64,000 nt of DNA from WLXB01 sp040221475 (GTDB lineage Bacteria; Pseudomonadota; Alphaproteobacteria; Rhodospirillales; Rhodospirillaceae). The position numbers and the translations under genes are program-made. Below, one piece after another: positions 16,839 to 25,044 of this stretch (positions are counted from its first letter, which is position 1; every line of letters begins with the position of its first letter). The stretch is taken from the NCBI GenBank assembly GCA_040221475.1, contig JAVKEJ010000053.1, positions 744,001 through 808,000 on the forward strand, read 5' to 3'. The notes under the pieces are model-generated. The model did not search any database. It saw only the letters and a program-made list of their open reading frames with translations, and had not been told where the DNA came from.

Positions 16839-17405
16839 CTATTTCGATGGTGCTCTGTTGGCGGCGCACGCATGCCCCCCAAGGTCAACCACCCGCTCTG
16901 AGACTTGCTCCCAGGCGTCCATTAGCGCCTCGCGCGTGTGGAAACCGACCATCGTCAACGCCAAGCCGGACAGATCACCCTCTAAAACCGTCACGCTCTC
17001 TGGGCGCACACTGATGATCGTATCGCCTCCCACAACGGCGATGGGAGACGCCGCCGGGACCGCGATAAGAAGAAACACCTTATGCTCCGGCAGGGGTGCC
17101 TGCTTTGTCCCGGCCACCTGCCCGACATCAACTTTCACAGCCCCCTCGCGCAGTTTGGCCGACGCCCGATACTCTGGCCCCCACCAAAACGCTCCGACCG
17201 CTTTAAGCGTCGGGAATTCACCCACCATGACCATGCGTTTATCCCAATCACCACACAGCCACTCAACCCCGCGGCCAGGGCCACCTATAGCAAGGTATTT
17301 ACCTTGATATTTCTCATAGATCGGCGGCAGGGATGAGGAATACGGCTTCATCTTCTCTGGAATCATGTCCCGCGCAAAAGCGATGGAGTATCCGCGCGTC
17401 GTCAT
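16839..17405 (-). CDS. Double DUF1330-like (dimeric alpha/beta barrel) protein
   Basis: The first half of this 188-residue protein (residues 1-95) matches the DUF1330 pattern: YSIAFARDMIPEKMKPYSS, then YQGKYLAIGGPGRGVEWLCG, then MVMVGEFPTLKAVGAFWWGPE and YRASAKLREG. The second half seems to be a decayed second copy (HKVFLLIAVPA to ALMDAWEQVSERVVDLGG). The barrel fold occurs in small monooxygenases and stress proteins, but the biochemical role is unknown. The start overlaps the TRAP receptor stop as ATGA, so it is cotranslated with that receptor. Confidence 0.7.
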   Translation of the reverse strand: MTTRGYSIAFARDMIPEKMKPYSSSLPPIYEKYQGKYLAIGGPGRGVEWLCGDWDKRMVMVGEFPTLKAVGAFWWGPEYRASAKLREGAVKVDVGQVAGTKQAPLPEHKVFLLIAVPAASPIAVVGGDTIISVRPESVTVLEGDLSGLALTMVGFHTREALMDAWEQVSERVVDLGGHACAANRAPSK

Positions 17406-18430
17406 TCGTGCTTCCCCGCTTGTGTTTTGAACGCCGCTTTCGCTTCCATAATACGATCGTAGATCGCCTGGGCCTCACCGCCAATTTCATCAAGGACCGC
17501 CGCGTGACTCGCTTGCCCGGCTTGAACCCAAGCGGCAAGTTCAGCCTCCGTGAGATCGTGTACCGGATCACCTTCGGCCCGGATGCGGGCAATCTCAGCA
17601 TCCTGATCAAACCGGACTTCGGTGCGCTGCTGCTCAAAGCCGCCAAACGCCTGAAGCATCACCGCTCGATGCTCGTCCGTAAAGCCGTCCCACCATCGTT
17701 TATTGACCAGAAATAATCCCGTTTCATAGACATGTCCCGTAAGGGTGAAATGGGGCGCATCTTCGCGTGTGGCTCCCACATGCCAGGTAATCGCTCCAAA
17801 TCCGCCATTGATCATGCCCGTCTGCAAGGCCGGTACAACGTCTGACATAGTCAGAAATACGGTGTCTGCTTCCAGTTGCTGGAGGAATCCAACCACGGCA
17901 GGCGACTGTGCGGCCCGAATACTTAAACCCTTCACATCCGCTGGCAGGCGCACAGCTTGATCCGCATAGAAATGCGACCAGCCAGCTTCCGCAAACATCA
18001 AAAGCACATAGTTTTCTTTGGCCACCAGCGGCTGATAGAGATCGCGGATACAACAATCGTAGACGTAATCCGCCTCCGCCCGGCTCTCGAACAAATACGG
18101 CAGGCTCAGTACCGCAACTTCTGGAATCTGAGTTGAAATAACGGACTGTGACGTCCCGACAAATTGCACTCGCCCGCGCTTCAATGCGCCCAGCAGTGGC
18201 TCAGACGCCCCCAGTTCACCATAAATATGGTAGTCGAGTTCAAATAAGTCCGGGCGCGAGGCAAACACCGCTTTGTAGCCATCCCATTGACGATCCCAAA
18301 CTGAACCCTTTGGCGCGCTCGCGGCAATGCGTCCCGTTATAGGCTCTGCCTGACTCGGGCCAATATTCGCCCATAATGCGAACACGATAACTGCAAATAC
18401 TGATTTAATGTGGTGTTGTATGATCCGCAT
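17402..18430 (-). CDS. TRAP-type solute-binding receptor (DctP family), orphan
   Basis: This is a 342-residue periplasmic binding protein with a signal peptide (residues about 5-28, ending GPSQA). DctP hallmarks include VQFVGTSQSVISTQIPEVAVLSLPYLFE (split by helices) near residue 70 and the conserved Arg region LSIRAAQSPAVVGFLQQLEAD, followed by ALQTGMINGGFGA. Such receptors feed carboxylates and related solutes to DctQM permeases, but none is nearby. It is divergent from a ThDP enzyme 72 bases away, so both may share a control region. I chose ATG at 18430 because the signal peptide begins there; the longer frame runs into the opposite gene. Confidence 0.82.
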   Translation of the reverse strand: MRIIQHHIKSVFAVIVFALWANIGPSQAEPITGRIAASAPKGSVWDRQWDGYKAVFASRPDLFELDYHIYGELGASEPLLGALKRGRVQFVGTSQSVISTQIPEVAVLSLPYLFESRAEADYVYDCCIRDLYQPLVAKENYVLLMFAEAGWSHFYADQAVRLPADVKGLSIRAAQSPAVVGFLQQLEADTVFLTMSDVVPALQTGMINGGFGAITWHVGATREDAPHFTLTGHVYETGLFLVNKRWWDGFTDEHRAVMLQAFGGFEQQRTEVRFDQDAEIARIRAEGDPVHDLTEAELAAWVQAGQASHAAVLDEIGGEAQAIYDRIMEAKAAFKTQAGKHE

Positions 18431-18502
18431 AAGACAAACATATCTCTGATTGATAAAAGTAGACTTCAGCCTAATCAAACTGGGCCCTTTTGGGGAGAAA
18501 TA

Positions 18503-20239
18503 ATGTCCAGCGAAACAAACCGCTTCACGGGAGCGTCCGTTATGCGGCGGGTGCTCCAGCGCTTTGGGGTCAAAACCGTGTTTGCCCTGGCTGGCGCCTC
18601 GCAGACAAAACTTCTGGATGAATGCGAAAAATCTGGCTTCCGGATCGTTCCTGGGCGGCACGAAAGCGCCACGGTCGGCGCTGCCGATGGTTATGCCCGT
18701 GTGACCGGAAAGGTTGGCATTGCCATGGTTAACATCGACCAAGGCATGTCAAACGCCATCACTGGCCTGCAACAAGCACTGGAAGCCTGCTCCCCGGTTG
18801 TCGTCCTGGTTGGGCGTGAACCTGACAGTTGGACTCAGCCAGAACTGGACTTTGATCACGGTGTTCTCGGCATGGTCCAACCCGTCACCAAATGGGCCAG
18901 AAATGTTCATAGCGCCGCGCGCCTTGGCGAGTACCTTGAAGCCGCCTGCCGCCGGGCCTTATCCGGTCGACCTGGACCAGTCGTACTCGCCTTTCCCAAG
19001 GACTTTTTGAGCCAGCTTGTCGATCCTGGGGTCGATATCGACACAACTGTTCAAATGCCATCGCCGCCCGCACCGATCCCAGAAACTGTGACCAGAGCGG
19101 TAAACCTTCTTGAAACTGCAGAACGCCCGTTGATCATCGCAGGATCTGGAGCCTTTCGCTCCGGTGCTGGCACAGCCTTACGTCAACTCATTACGGATTT
19201 CGGCATCCCGGTTGCCACCAACAATCTTGGGCGCGGCCTGGTTGATGAACATCAGGACTCAGGTTGGGGCTGGCCCCTCGCCCAGTTTGCCGCCAAAGAT
19301 GCCGATGTCGTGGTCTGGGCCGGGGCTCGCATGGGCAAAAAATTCGGCTATGGCCTCAGCCCTCGGTTCCCGGCTTCCACCAAAATGATCCAGATTGATA
19401 CTGAAGCTGAGGAAATCAGCCGCAATCGCATGGTCGAGGTCGGTATCAATGCCGATTGCAGACTCTCGTTAGAAGCCATCCTTTCAGAACTGAGACGTCG
19501 CAAAACCACTCCGAAAGACCCCACTTGGGTCAAATCCTCACTGCAAGAGCGGCTCGACGCCATTGCAGAGACCGGGCTTGAGGATGATTACATTCATCCC
19601 ATGCGGCTGGCCCGTGAGGTCAACCTTCGCCTACCAAAGAATGCCATTTTTGTGCAGGACGGCGCGTCCATCCTGGTGCGCAGTTGGGCTGTCACCAAAT
19701 ACAGCGCGGAAGGGGGCTATATGGACACCATGCCCCTGGGGTCAATGGGAATGGGCACGCCACTCGCCTTAGGTGCTGTTGCTGGGTCTAAAGAAGTAGC
19801 AGCGGAAACCGGCACACCAGAGCGTAAGGTGGTTCTGGTGACCGGTGATGGGGCCTTCGGGTTTTATTGCGCCGAGATTGACTCAGCTGCTCAAGCTGGC
19901 CTGCCGTTTCTTTGCGTCATCTCCAACAATGGCGGCTGGGGCAATGAAATCCACACCCAACCTCATCAAGTTGGACGAACCATAAATGCCCATTTTGGCG
20001 ATGTTCAATATAACAAAGTCGCTGAAGGATTAGGTGCGATCGGGTTTCGTGTAGAGACCGTTGAGGACCTAGCACCAATTCTTGATAAAGCTTTTAATAT
20101 CAATGAGAAACCCGTTGTTGTTGATGTGATTGTCAAGGATGAGGGTGGGCTAAACCCTCTCACCAGCACCCTTCTGTATCACGACGTAGAGGCAACGCGC
20201 GCAACGCACTTTGCCTCAGAAAACAAACCTTCAAACTAG
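18503..20239 (+). CDS. Thiamine-diphosphate-dependent enzyme, acetolactate-synthase-like
   Basis: The 578-residue protein has the three-domain plan of the POX/AHAS family. The N-terminal pyrimidine-binding domain has the catalytic Glu in GRHESATVGAADGYARV near residue 53. A central domain follows (PLIIAGSGAFRSGAGTALRQ). The C-terminal diphosphate-binding domain has GDGAFGFYCAEIDSAAQAG and then the NN pair near residue 475, which is the GDG-x(~26)-NN metal motif. Family members include acetolactate synthase, oxalyl-CoA decarboxylase and sulfoacetaldehyde acetyltransferase; I cannot choose among them. GGGGAGA lies 6 bases before ATG 18503. It is the only plus-strand gene in the first 49 kb. Confidence 0.85.
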   Translation: MSSETNRFTGASVMRRVLQRFGVKTVFALAGASQTKLLDECEKSGFRIVPGRHESATVGAADGYARVTGKVGIAMVNIDQGMSNAITGLQQALEACSPVVVLVGREPDSWTQPELDFDHGVLGMVQPVTKWARNVHSAARLGEYLEAACRRALSGRPGPVVLAFPKDFLSQLVDPGVDIDTTVQMPSPPAPIPETVTRAVNLLETAERPLIIAGSGAFRSGAGTALRQLITDFGIPVATNNLGRGLVDEHQDSGWGWPLAQFAAKDADVVVWAGARMGKKFGYGLSPRFPASTKMIQIDTEAEEISRNRMVEVGINADCRLSLEAILSELRRRKTTPKDPTWVKSSLQERLDAIAETGLEDDYIHPMRLAREVNLRLPKNAIFVQDGASILVRSWAVTKYSAEGGYMDTMPLGSMGMGTPLALGAVAGSKEVAAETGTPERKVVLVTGDGAFGFYCAEIDSAAQAGLPFLCVISNNGGWGNEIHTQPHQVGRTINAHFGDVQYNKVAEGLGAIGFRVETVEDLAPILDKAFNINEKPVVVDVIVKDEGGLNPLTSTLLYHDVEATRATHFASENKPSN

Positions 20240-20270
20240 CTGGCACCAGACATTCACAAACGTCCTAGTC

Positions 20271-20747
20271 TTAGTCTGCATTTGCCTCAGGCTTACTAAG
20301 CGGCAGTGGGATTCCCGCATCGGTAAAAGCCTTGCGGCAGGCAGCAGACAGAGCTGCGGCGCGATCCAAGGGGAGCAGAGAATCATTCCAGTAAACATCA
20401 CGCCCCTGAACACTAACCCGGCCAACCACGCCCTCCCCCGCAATCAGTGCAGACGCCCCACCTTCTGAATCCTCACCCAGGCCAAGGCGCTGTGCCAAGT
20501 CTAAGCGGATATTGATATTTACAACATCCGGTGCCGCAATGTCGTAGCCACCCCCCAGTTCTGCGGGTGCGACTTGCCGACCCCGCACATCAGCTCCAGG
20601 CACGAATGCAACGTCATCTGCTGGCACATGCGCCACAACTGCGCGGCAATCATCGGTGCGAACACGATGACTTGAGATCTGCGCTACTGCCGGTGCTGAC
20701 AAAACCACGCACGCGAATGTCGTGAGGCTGATAATCTCTTTTTTCAT
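20271..20747 (-). CDS. Secreted conserved hypothetical protein
   Basis: The 158-residue protein has a clear signal peptide (residues 1-23, ending PAVAQ). The mature chain begins with DDCRAVVAHVPADDVAFVPG, then ADVRGRQVAPAELGG, a hydrophobic strand VNINIRLDLAQRLGLG, and a second Cys in SAACRKAFTD. The mixture of alternating strands and turns looks like a small beta-rich periplasmic protein. No enzyme motif is visible. It is convergent with the ThDP enzyme gene, 31 bases away, and heads no obvious operon. Confidence 0.7.
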   Translation of the reverse strand: MKKEIISLTTFACVVLSAPAVAQISSHRVRTDDCRAVVAHVPADDVAFVPGADVRGRQVAPAELGGGYDIAAPDVVNINIRLDLAQRLGLGEDSEGGASALIAGEGVVGRVSVQGRDVYWNDSLLPLDRAAALSAACRKAFTDAGIPLPLSKPEANAD

Positions 20748-20822
20748 GCTATAAGTGTGCATTTGAATGGTTAACAACCGGTTCTTAAAACAGTAGAGCT
20801 GGTGCCGCAGAGCCCCAAAATA

Positions 20823-21398
20823 TCAAAATGGAATAACTGTTAATTCCGGCCATAACGCCTTCCAGCGCGTCGTTTTTTCGGCATACACAGGCTCGACCGC
20901 TGTGCTGTTCTGATTTGGCCGAACCACCAGATCGAAGGCGTCAGAATAGCCATGGGGCGCATAGACCTGCATGTTTCCCTCATCGTCATGACCTACGCCA
21001 TACATGCTTGAGGGCGTGGTGAAGCGATCGATACCGTCGCAACTGCTCTTCAAGGGTGGATACGGCGCCCCAAACTTTTCCGCATACCACACATGTACCC
21101 GCGCCTGATTGCGCACCTGCACCTCCGCCTTGATATCCGAGAAAACGCCTTTGCATCTTAGTATAACCGCATCTTCGGCTTCCCAGCTTAAATCTCCGGG
21201 CTCAAAGTAAAACAAATCGTAGTCTTTAATTCCATAGGTCGGAGGACGGCCCGTTTGGGCATTCCAAACTGTTTGAAACAGGCTCCCCGACACCAGCCAG
21301 CTATCCGGCAAACCTAAGTCAGGCAACCTGCGCAGCAGCGCGTCATTAATGGGATTGGTCTTGATCAGGTCGAGAAAACTGTTCTCGTCCTGACTCAC
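20823..21398 (-). CDS. Nucleotidyltransferase-like protein (NTP_transf_5/PF06042 type)
   Basis: The 191-residue protein resembles the family of predicted nucleotidyltransferases sometimes called YiaC-neighbour or DUF925 proteins. The visible pattern is WLVSGSLFQTVWNAQTGRPP, then YGIKDYDLFYFEP, in which the paired Asp residues of KDYDLFYF fit a nucleotidyltransferase metal site. A further acidic/aromatic stretch is VQVRNQARVHVWYAEKFG, with FTTPSSMYGVGHDDEG later. Substrate unknown. Its ATG overlaps the mce stop by 4 bases (ATGA), so it belongs to the mce-rnj transcript. Confidence 0.75.
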   Translation of the reverse strand: MSQDENSFLDLIKTNPINDALLRRLPDLGLPDSWLVSGSLFQTVWNAQTGRPPTYGIKDYDLFYFEPGDLSWEAEDAVILRCKGVFSDIKAEVQVRNQARVHVWYAEKFGAPYPPLKSSCDGIDRFTTPSSMYGVGHDDEGNMQVYAPHGYSDAFDLVVRPNQNSTAVEPVYAEKTTRWKALWPELTVIPF

Positions 21399-21799
21399 GC
21401 CTGTTCGATCTCGATCAATGTTCCGTCGAAATCTTTAGGGTGCACGAAGAGCACCGGCTTGCCATGCGCGCCAATCCTGGGCTCGCCATCGCCAAGAACG
21501 CGTTTCCCCTCTGCAATCAATTGATCGCGCGCGGCCAGGATATCTTCAACCTCAAAACAAACATGATGCATACCGCCGGATGGATTTTTATCCAAAAATC
21601 CCTGGATTGGGGAATTCTCCCCCAACGGATGCAACAGTTCGATTTTCGTATTCGGCAATTTGACAAACACAACCGTGACACCGTGCTCTGGCAAATCTTC
21701 CGGCTCTGAAACGTCGGCGCCCAAAGCATTTTTGTACGTCGCACTGGCAGCTGCTAAATCTGGCACCGCAATAGCCACGTGGTTCAACTGTCCAATCAT
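21395..21799 (-). CDS. mce: Methylmalonyl-CoA epimerase
   Basis: The enzyme interconverts (R)- and (S)-methylmalonyl-CoA in propionate catabolism. The 134-residue VOC protein starts MIGQLNHVAIAVPDL, has MHHVCFEVEDI near residue 78 and ends with DGTLIEIEQA, giving the His, His, Glu metal ligands at the expected places. An upstream in-frame ATG at 21844 would overlap rnj; 21799 gives the family N terminus. It lies 28 bases after rnj, a standard alphaproteobacterial order. No methylmalonyl-CoA mutase is in the window. Confidence 0.9.
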   Translation of the reverse strand: MIGQLNHVAIAVPDLAAASATYKNALGADVSEPEDLPEHGVTVVFVKLPNTKIELLHPLGENSPIQGFLDKNPSGGMHHVCFEVEDILAARDQLIAEGKRVLGDGEPRIGAHGKPVLFVHPKDFDGTLIEIEQA

Positions 21800-21827
21800 A
21801 TCATCCTCTTTCGCATCCACGACCCGA

Positions 21828-23513
21828 TTATACTCTGGCAACATGTACCTTAATCAAGGGTTTGCCCATTTGCCCGCCCGAGAATATGCGGCGTACGCAT
21901 CTGCGGACAGCCTCTTCAATAACGCCGTCATCCCGCTTTGTTCGACCAGGCAGTCTTTCAATAGCGCTTTCAATCTCAATAGCCAGGGCGTCCTCGCCCT
22001 TAGCCTCAAGCGGGTCAACGATCCCCAACACCGACACCTGTGCATCTGTCGCGAGATGGCCATCGTCCTCCAGAACAACCGACACCACCACACTACCGCC
22101 ATAAAACATCTTCTTGCGGTCTCGCAGCACCGGATCCCAGAACGGAACCGCCTTAGTGCCTTCCCAAGACATTCTTCCAGCCCAAACCTCGCCAGCAACT
22201 TCAGGGTCTCCCGGGGCCAAACGCACAGCAGAGCCATTTTCCACTTGTATCGCTTGGGGCACCTGACACTCTAAAGCCAGAGCCGCATGTGCTCGCATAT
22301 GCATGTATTCACCGTGAACCGGAATGGCGGTATGAGGACGGATCATGCCGTACATGCGTCGCATCTCATCCCGAGCCGGGTGACCAGAAACATGGATAGG
22401 GGCATTTTTGGCGGTAATGATATCCACGCCCAATCGTGCGAGTTGATTCTGCAATTTGAAAATCGACTTCTCGTTCCCCGGAATCACCCGTGACGAAAAA
22501 ACAACCGTGTCTCCCTCTTCCAGGGTAACTTCGCGGTGATTGTTAAAGGCAATGCGACTGAGAGCCGCGCGCGCCTCGCCTTGGCTGCCGGTGCAGATAT
22601 AGAGCACCTTATCGTTTGGCAGATGGGCTGCATCCTCGGCTTCATAAAAGGTTAAATCGTCAGACAAGTAGCCAGTCTTACGCGCCGTCTCCGTGACACG
22701 CCACAGCGAGGCTCCAACAAGACAGACATGCCGGTCATTGGCCTCTGCCGCCCGCGCAATACTCTCCACTCGGGCAAAGTTGGACGCAAAGCAACCAACA
22801 GCAACGCGACCGCTGAGTTTCCCAATTAATTCTGTGAGCGCAACAGCCACATCCCCTTCGGATCCCGCCTCACCCTCAGAGAAAACATTGGTTGAATCCG
22901 CAATCATTGCCAGCACGCCCTCGTCACCAAGTGCCTCAAGCGTTGCAAAATCAGTAATTTCACCAATCAGGGGGTCAGGGTCGAACTTCCAATCACCCGT
23001 ATGCATGATGTTGCCATAGGATGTACGAATGGCCAGCGCATTCGGCTCAGGAATGGAATGAGTCAGCGTGATAAACTCTATATCAAAGGGTCCGAGTTCA
23101 AGCCTTCCCCCCAATGGAATGATGGTCAGTGGCACAACATCTTGCAGGCCCGTCTCGACGAGTTTTCGTTTTAAAAACTCCGCCGCAAAGGGAGTCGCAT
23201 AAACCGGGCATTGCAGTTGCGGCCACAGGTAACACACCGCCCCCAAATGATCTTCATGGGCATGGGTCAACACCAAGCCCAATAGCTTGTCCTTACGCTC
23301 GGCGATAAAGCTGGGGTCCGGCATAACCACATCGACGCCCGGAATACTGTCATCCCCAAATGTGACCCCAAGATCGACCATCAGCCATTGGTCATCACAG
23401 GCATAAAGATTGAGGTTCATGCCAATCTCGCCGGAACCTCCCAGCGGCACAAACCACAATCCTTTGTTTAAACCCTTTGGTATTGGACGGGAGGTGGGCC
23501 GTGCCGTGCTCAT
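21828..23513 (-). CDS. rnj: Ribonuclease J
   Basis: RNase J is a metallo-beta-lactamase/beta-CASP nuclease with endo- and 5'-exonuclease activity on RNA. The 561-residue protein has the zinc motif VLTHAHEDHLGAVC near residue 81, MHTGDWKFDPDP near residue 170, and the beta-CASP motifs HVSGHPARDEM near residue 375 and PVHGEYMHMRAHA after it. The length and the C-terminal oligomerisation domain are normal. The start overlaps the coaX stop as ATGA, so the two are cotranslated. Confidence 0.93.
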   Translation of the reverse strand: MSTARPTSRPIPKGLNKGLWFVPLGGSGEIGMNLNLYACDDQWLMVDLGVTFGDDSIPGVDVVMPDPSFIAERKDKLLGLVLTHAHEDHLGAVCYLWPQLQCPVYATPFAAEFLKRKLVETGLQDVVPLTIIPLGGRLELGPFDIEFITLTHSIPEPNALAIRTSYGNIMHTGDWKFDPDPLIGEITDFATLEALGDEGVLAMIADSTNVFSEGEAGSEGDVAVALTELIGKLSGRVAVGCFASNFARVESIARAAEANDRHVCLVGASLWRVTETARKTGYLSDDLTFYEAEDAAHLPNDKVLYICTGSQGEARAALSRIAFNNHREVTLEEGDTVVFSSRVIPGNEKSIFKLQNQLARLGVDIITAKNAPIHVSGHPARDEMRRMYGMIRPHTAIPVHGEYMHMRAHAALALECQVPQAIQVENGSAVRLAPGDPEVAGEVWAGRMSWEGTKAVPFWDPVLRDRKKMFYGGSVVVSVVLEDDGHLATDAQVSVLGIVDPLEAKGEDALAIEIESAIERLPGRTKRDDGVIEEAVRRCVRRIFSGGQMGKPLIKVHVARV

Positions 23514-24286
23514 ACCGGGTTACGTTCGTGCACAGCACGTAAACCACGCAACGTCAATGTGTCGTCCGTGTGATCAATAACACCAACAGATTCAGCAAAC
23601 AGTGGTGCCAGACCGCCGGTGGCGATCACCTTCAAACCCGGCCCTTGTTCAGCCTGAATACGACCAACCAATCCTTCAATCAAACCAATGTAACCCCAAA
23701 AAACGCCTGATCGCATCGCCTCTACGGTAGACGTTCCAACAACAGGCGCGTTCCCAGGGTTTTCTATCGGGATTTTGGGCAGCAAAGCCGTCGCCATATG
23801 CAGTGCTTCCATCGAAAGGTTTATACCAGGCGTAATAACGCCGCCCGCATAGTTACCATCCTTGTCGACGACATCGAACGTTGTCGCCGTGCCAAAATCA
23901 ATGATGATCAACGGACCACCATAGGTTTCCTGTGCTGCAATAGCATTGACCAGCCGGTCATCGCCAACCTCGCGGGGATTTTGCAGCAACACATTCAGCC
24001 CAAGTATAAGACCTTCATCGCCTACAAAACGCGCGTTCACCTCAAAGAAAGATTGGCACATTGTCCGCAGGGCACGATCCTTGCTAGGTACCACAGAAGA
24101 GACAATAGCAGCTGTAACATCGTCTCGCGCAATGCCATCCCGCTGCATAATCTGGGTTAGCCACACCCCATAATCATCGCCGGTTTTTTCGCTTTGCGTT
24201 GCCGTGCGCCACTGCCCCATCAGCCTGTCGCCCTTATAAACAGCGAATACGATGTTGGTGTTCCCACAATCAATCACCAGCAACAT
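23510..24286 (-). CDS. coaX: Type III pantothenate kinase
   Basis: CoaX phosphorylates pantothenate at the first step of coenzyme A synthesis and, unlike type I kinases, is not feedback-inhibited by CoA. The 258-residue protein opens LLVIDCGNTNIVFAVYKG (phosphate loop Asp), then has GDDRLVNAIAA, DFGTATTFDVVD and ITPGINLSMEALHMATALLP, the family signatures in order. Only 2 bases separate it from birA. Confidence 0.94.
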   Translation of the reverse strand: MLLVIDCGNTNIVFAVYKGDRLMGQWRTATQSEKTGDDYGVWLTQIMQRDGIARDDVTAAIVSSVVPSKDRALRTMCQSFFEVNARFVGDEGLILGLNVLLQNPREVGDDRLVNAIAAQETYGGPLIIIDFGTATTFDVVDKDGNYAGGVITPGINLSMEALHMATALLPKIPIENPGNAPVVGTSTVEAMRSGVFWGYIGLIEGLVGRIQAEQGPGLKVIATGGLAPLFAESVGVIDHTDDTLTLRGLRAVHERNPV

Positions 24287-24288
24287 GG

Positions 24289-25032
24289 TTAAGCTCCGGC
24301 CCTAAAAAAGACGTCACCCGCAGACACAGCTTTAACGCCACTCATACCTTGATCCAACAAAAGCGCGCCGTCCTCCGCCAAGCCTTTGAACGTGCCTTCA
24401 AACGTATCTTGAGGTAAACGCACGACAACGTTTTCACCAACACCGGTCGCTCGGTTTAACCAGGCACGTCTCACCGGTGCAAATCCCAACGTCCGTAATG
24501 TCTCGAGCCATTTAGATAAACACTGAGCGAGGCTCACGGCTAGATCTTCAGGCGCAATAGATAAGTCAGACAATGAACCAATGGGGTAAAGCGCATCCTC
24601 AACCACTGTCTCAATCAAATTCACCCCAATACCAACAATCACCTGAGACCGCTCAGGTACGGCTTCGAGCAATAGCCCGGCGGCTTTTCCACCCCTGTAC
24701 AACACGTCATTGGGCCATTTACAGCGCAAGGCAGGCACTTCACGACCGGCGGTCAGCTCAACGGCATCAATCAAAGATAAGGCTGCGACAAAACCAACTT
24801 CGCCTGCGGTTGGTGGCGGCGCATCAACCAGAATACTCACATAAAGATTACCCGTCGGGCTGCTCCATACCCGGCCGCGCCGGCCACGACCAGACGTTTG
24901 TGTCTTTGCCAGAAGAAGCAAGCCCTCAGACTCGCCCGCTTCGGCGAGTTTCCTCATATCTGAATTCGTGCTTTCAGTCTCAGATACTTTGGTGAGACGC
25001 CATCCTGTCGGTAGCTCAGACACGAAGGTCAT
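24289..25032 (-). CDS. birA: Biotin-[acetyl-CoA-carboxylase] ligase
   Basis: BirA attaches biotin to carboxylase carrier proteins. The 247-residue protein lacks an N-terminal DNA-binding domain, so it is a group I ligase without repressor function. The catalytic core has STNSDMRKLAE, then QTSGRGRRGRVWSSPTGNLY near residue 46 (biotinyl-AMP loop), then LRCKWPNDVLYRGGKAAGLL. It follows nuoN by 12 bases, as in many Alphaproteobacteria. Confidence 0.92.
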   Translation of the reverse strand: MTFVSELPTGWRLTKVSETESTNSDMRKLAEAGESEGLLLLAKTQTSGRGRRGRVWSSPTGNLYVSILVDAPPPTAGEVGFVAALSLIDAVELTAGREVPALRCKWPNDVLYRGGKAAGLLLEAVPERSQVIVGIGVNLIETVVEDALYPIGSLSDLSIAPEDLAVSLAQCLSKWLETLRTLGFAPVRRAWLNRATGVGENVVVRLPQDTFEGTFKGLAEDGALLLDQGMSGVKAVSAGDVFFRAGA

Positions 25033-25044
25033 GAAAGTTTTAGT

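Noticed and set aside
17402..20239. Complete TRAP transport system
   Set aside because: Only the solute receptor is present; no DctQ or DctM membrane genes are in the window.
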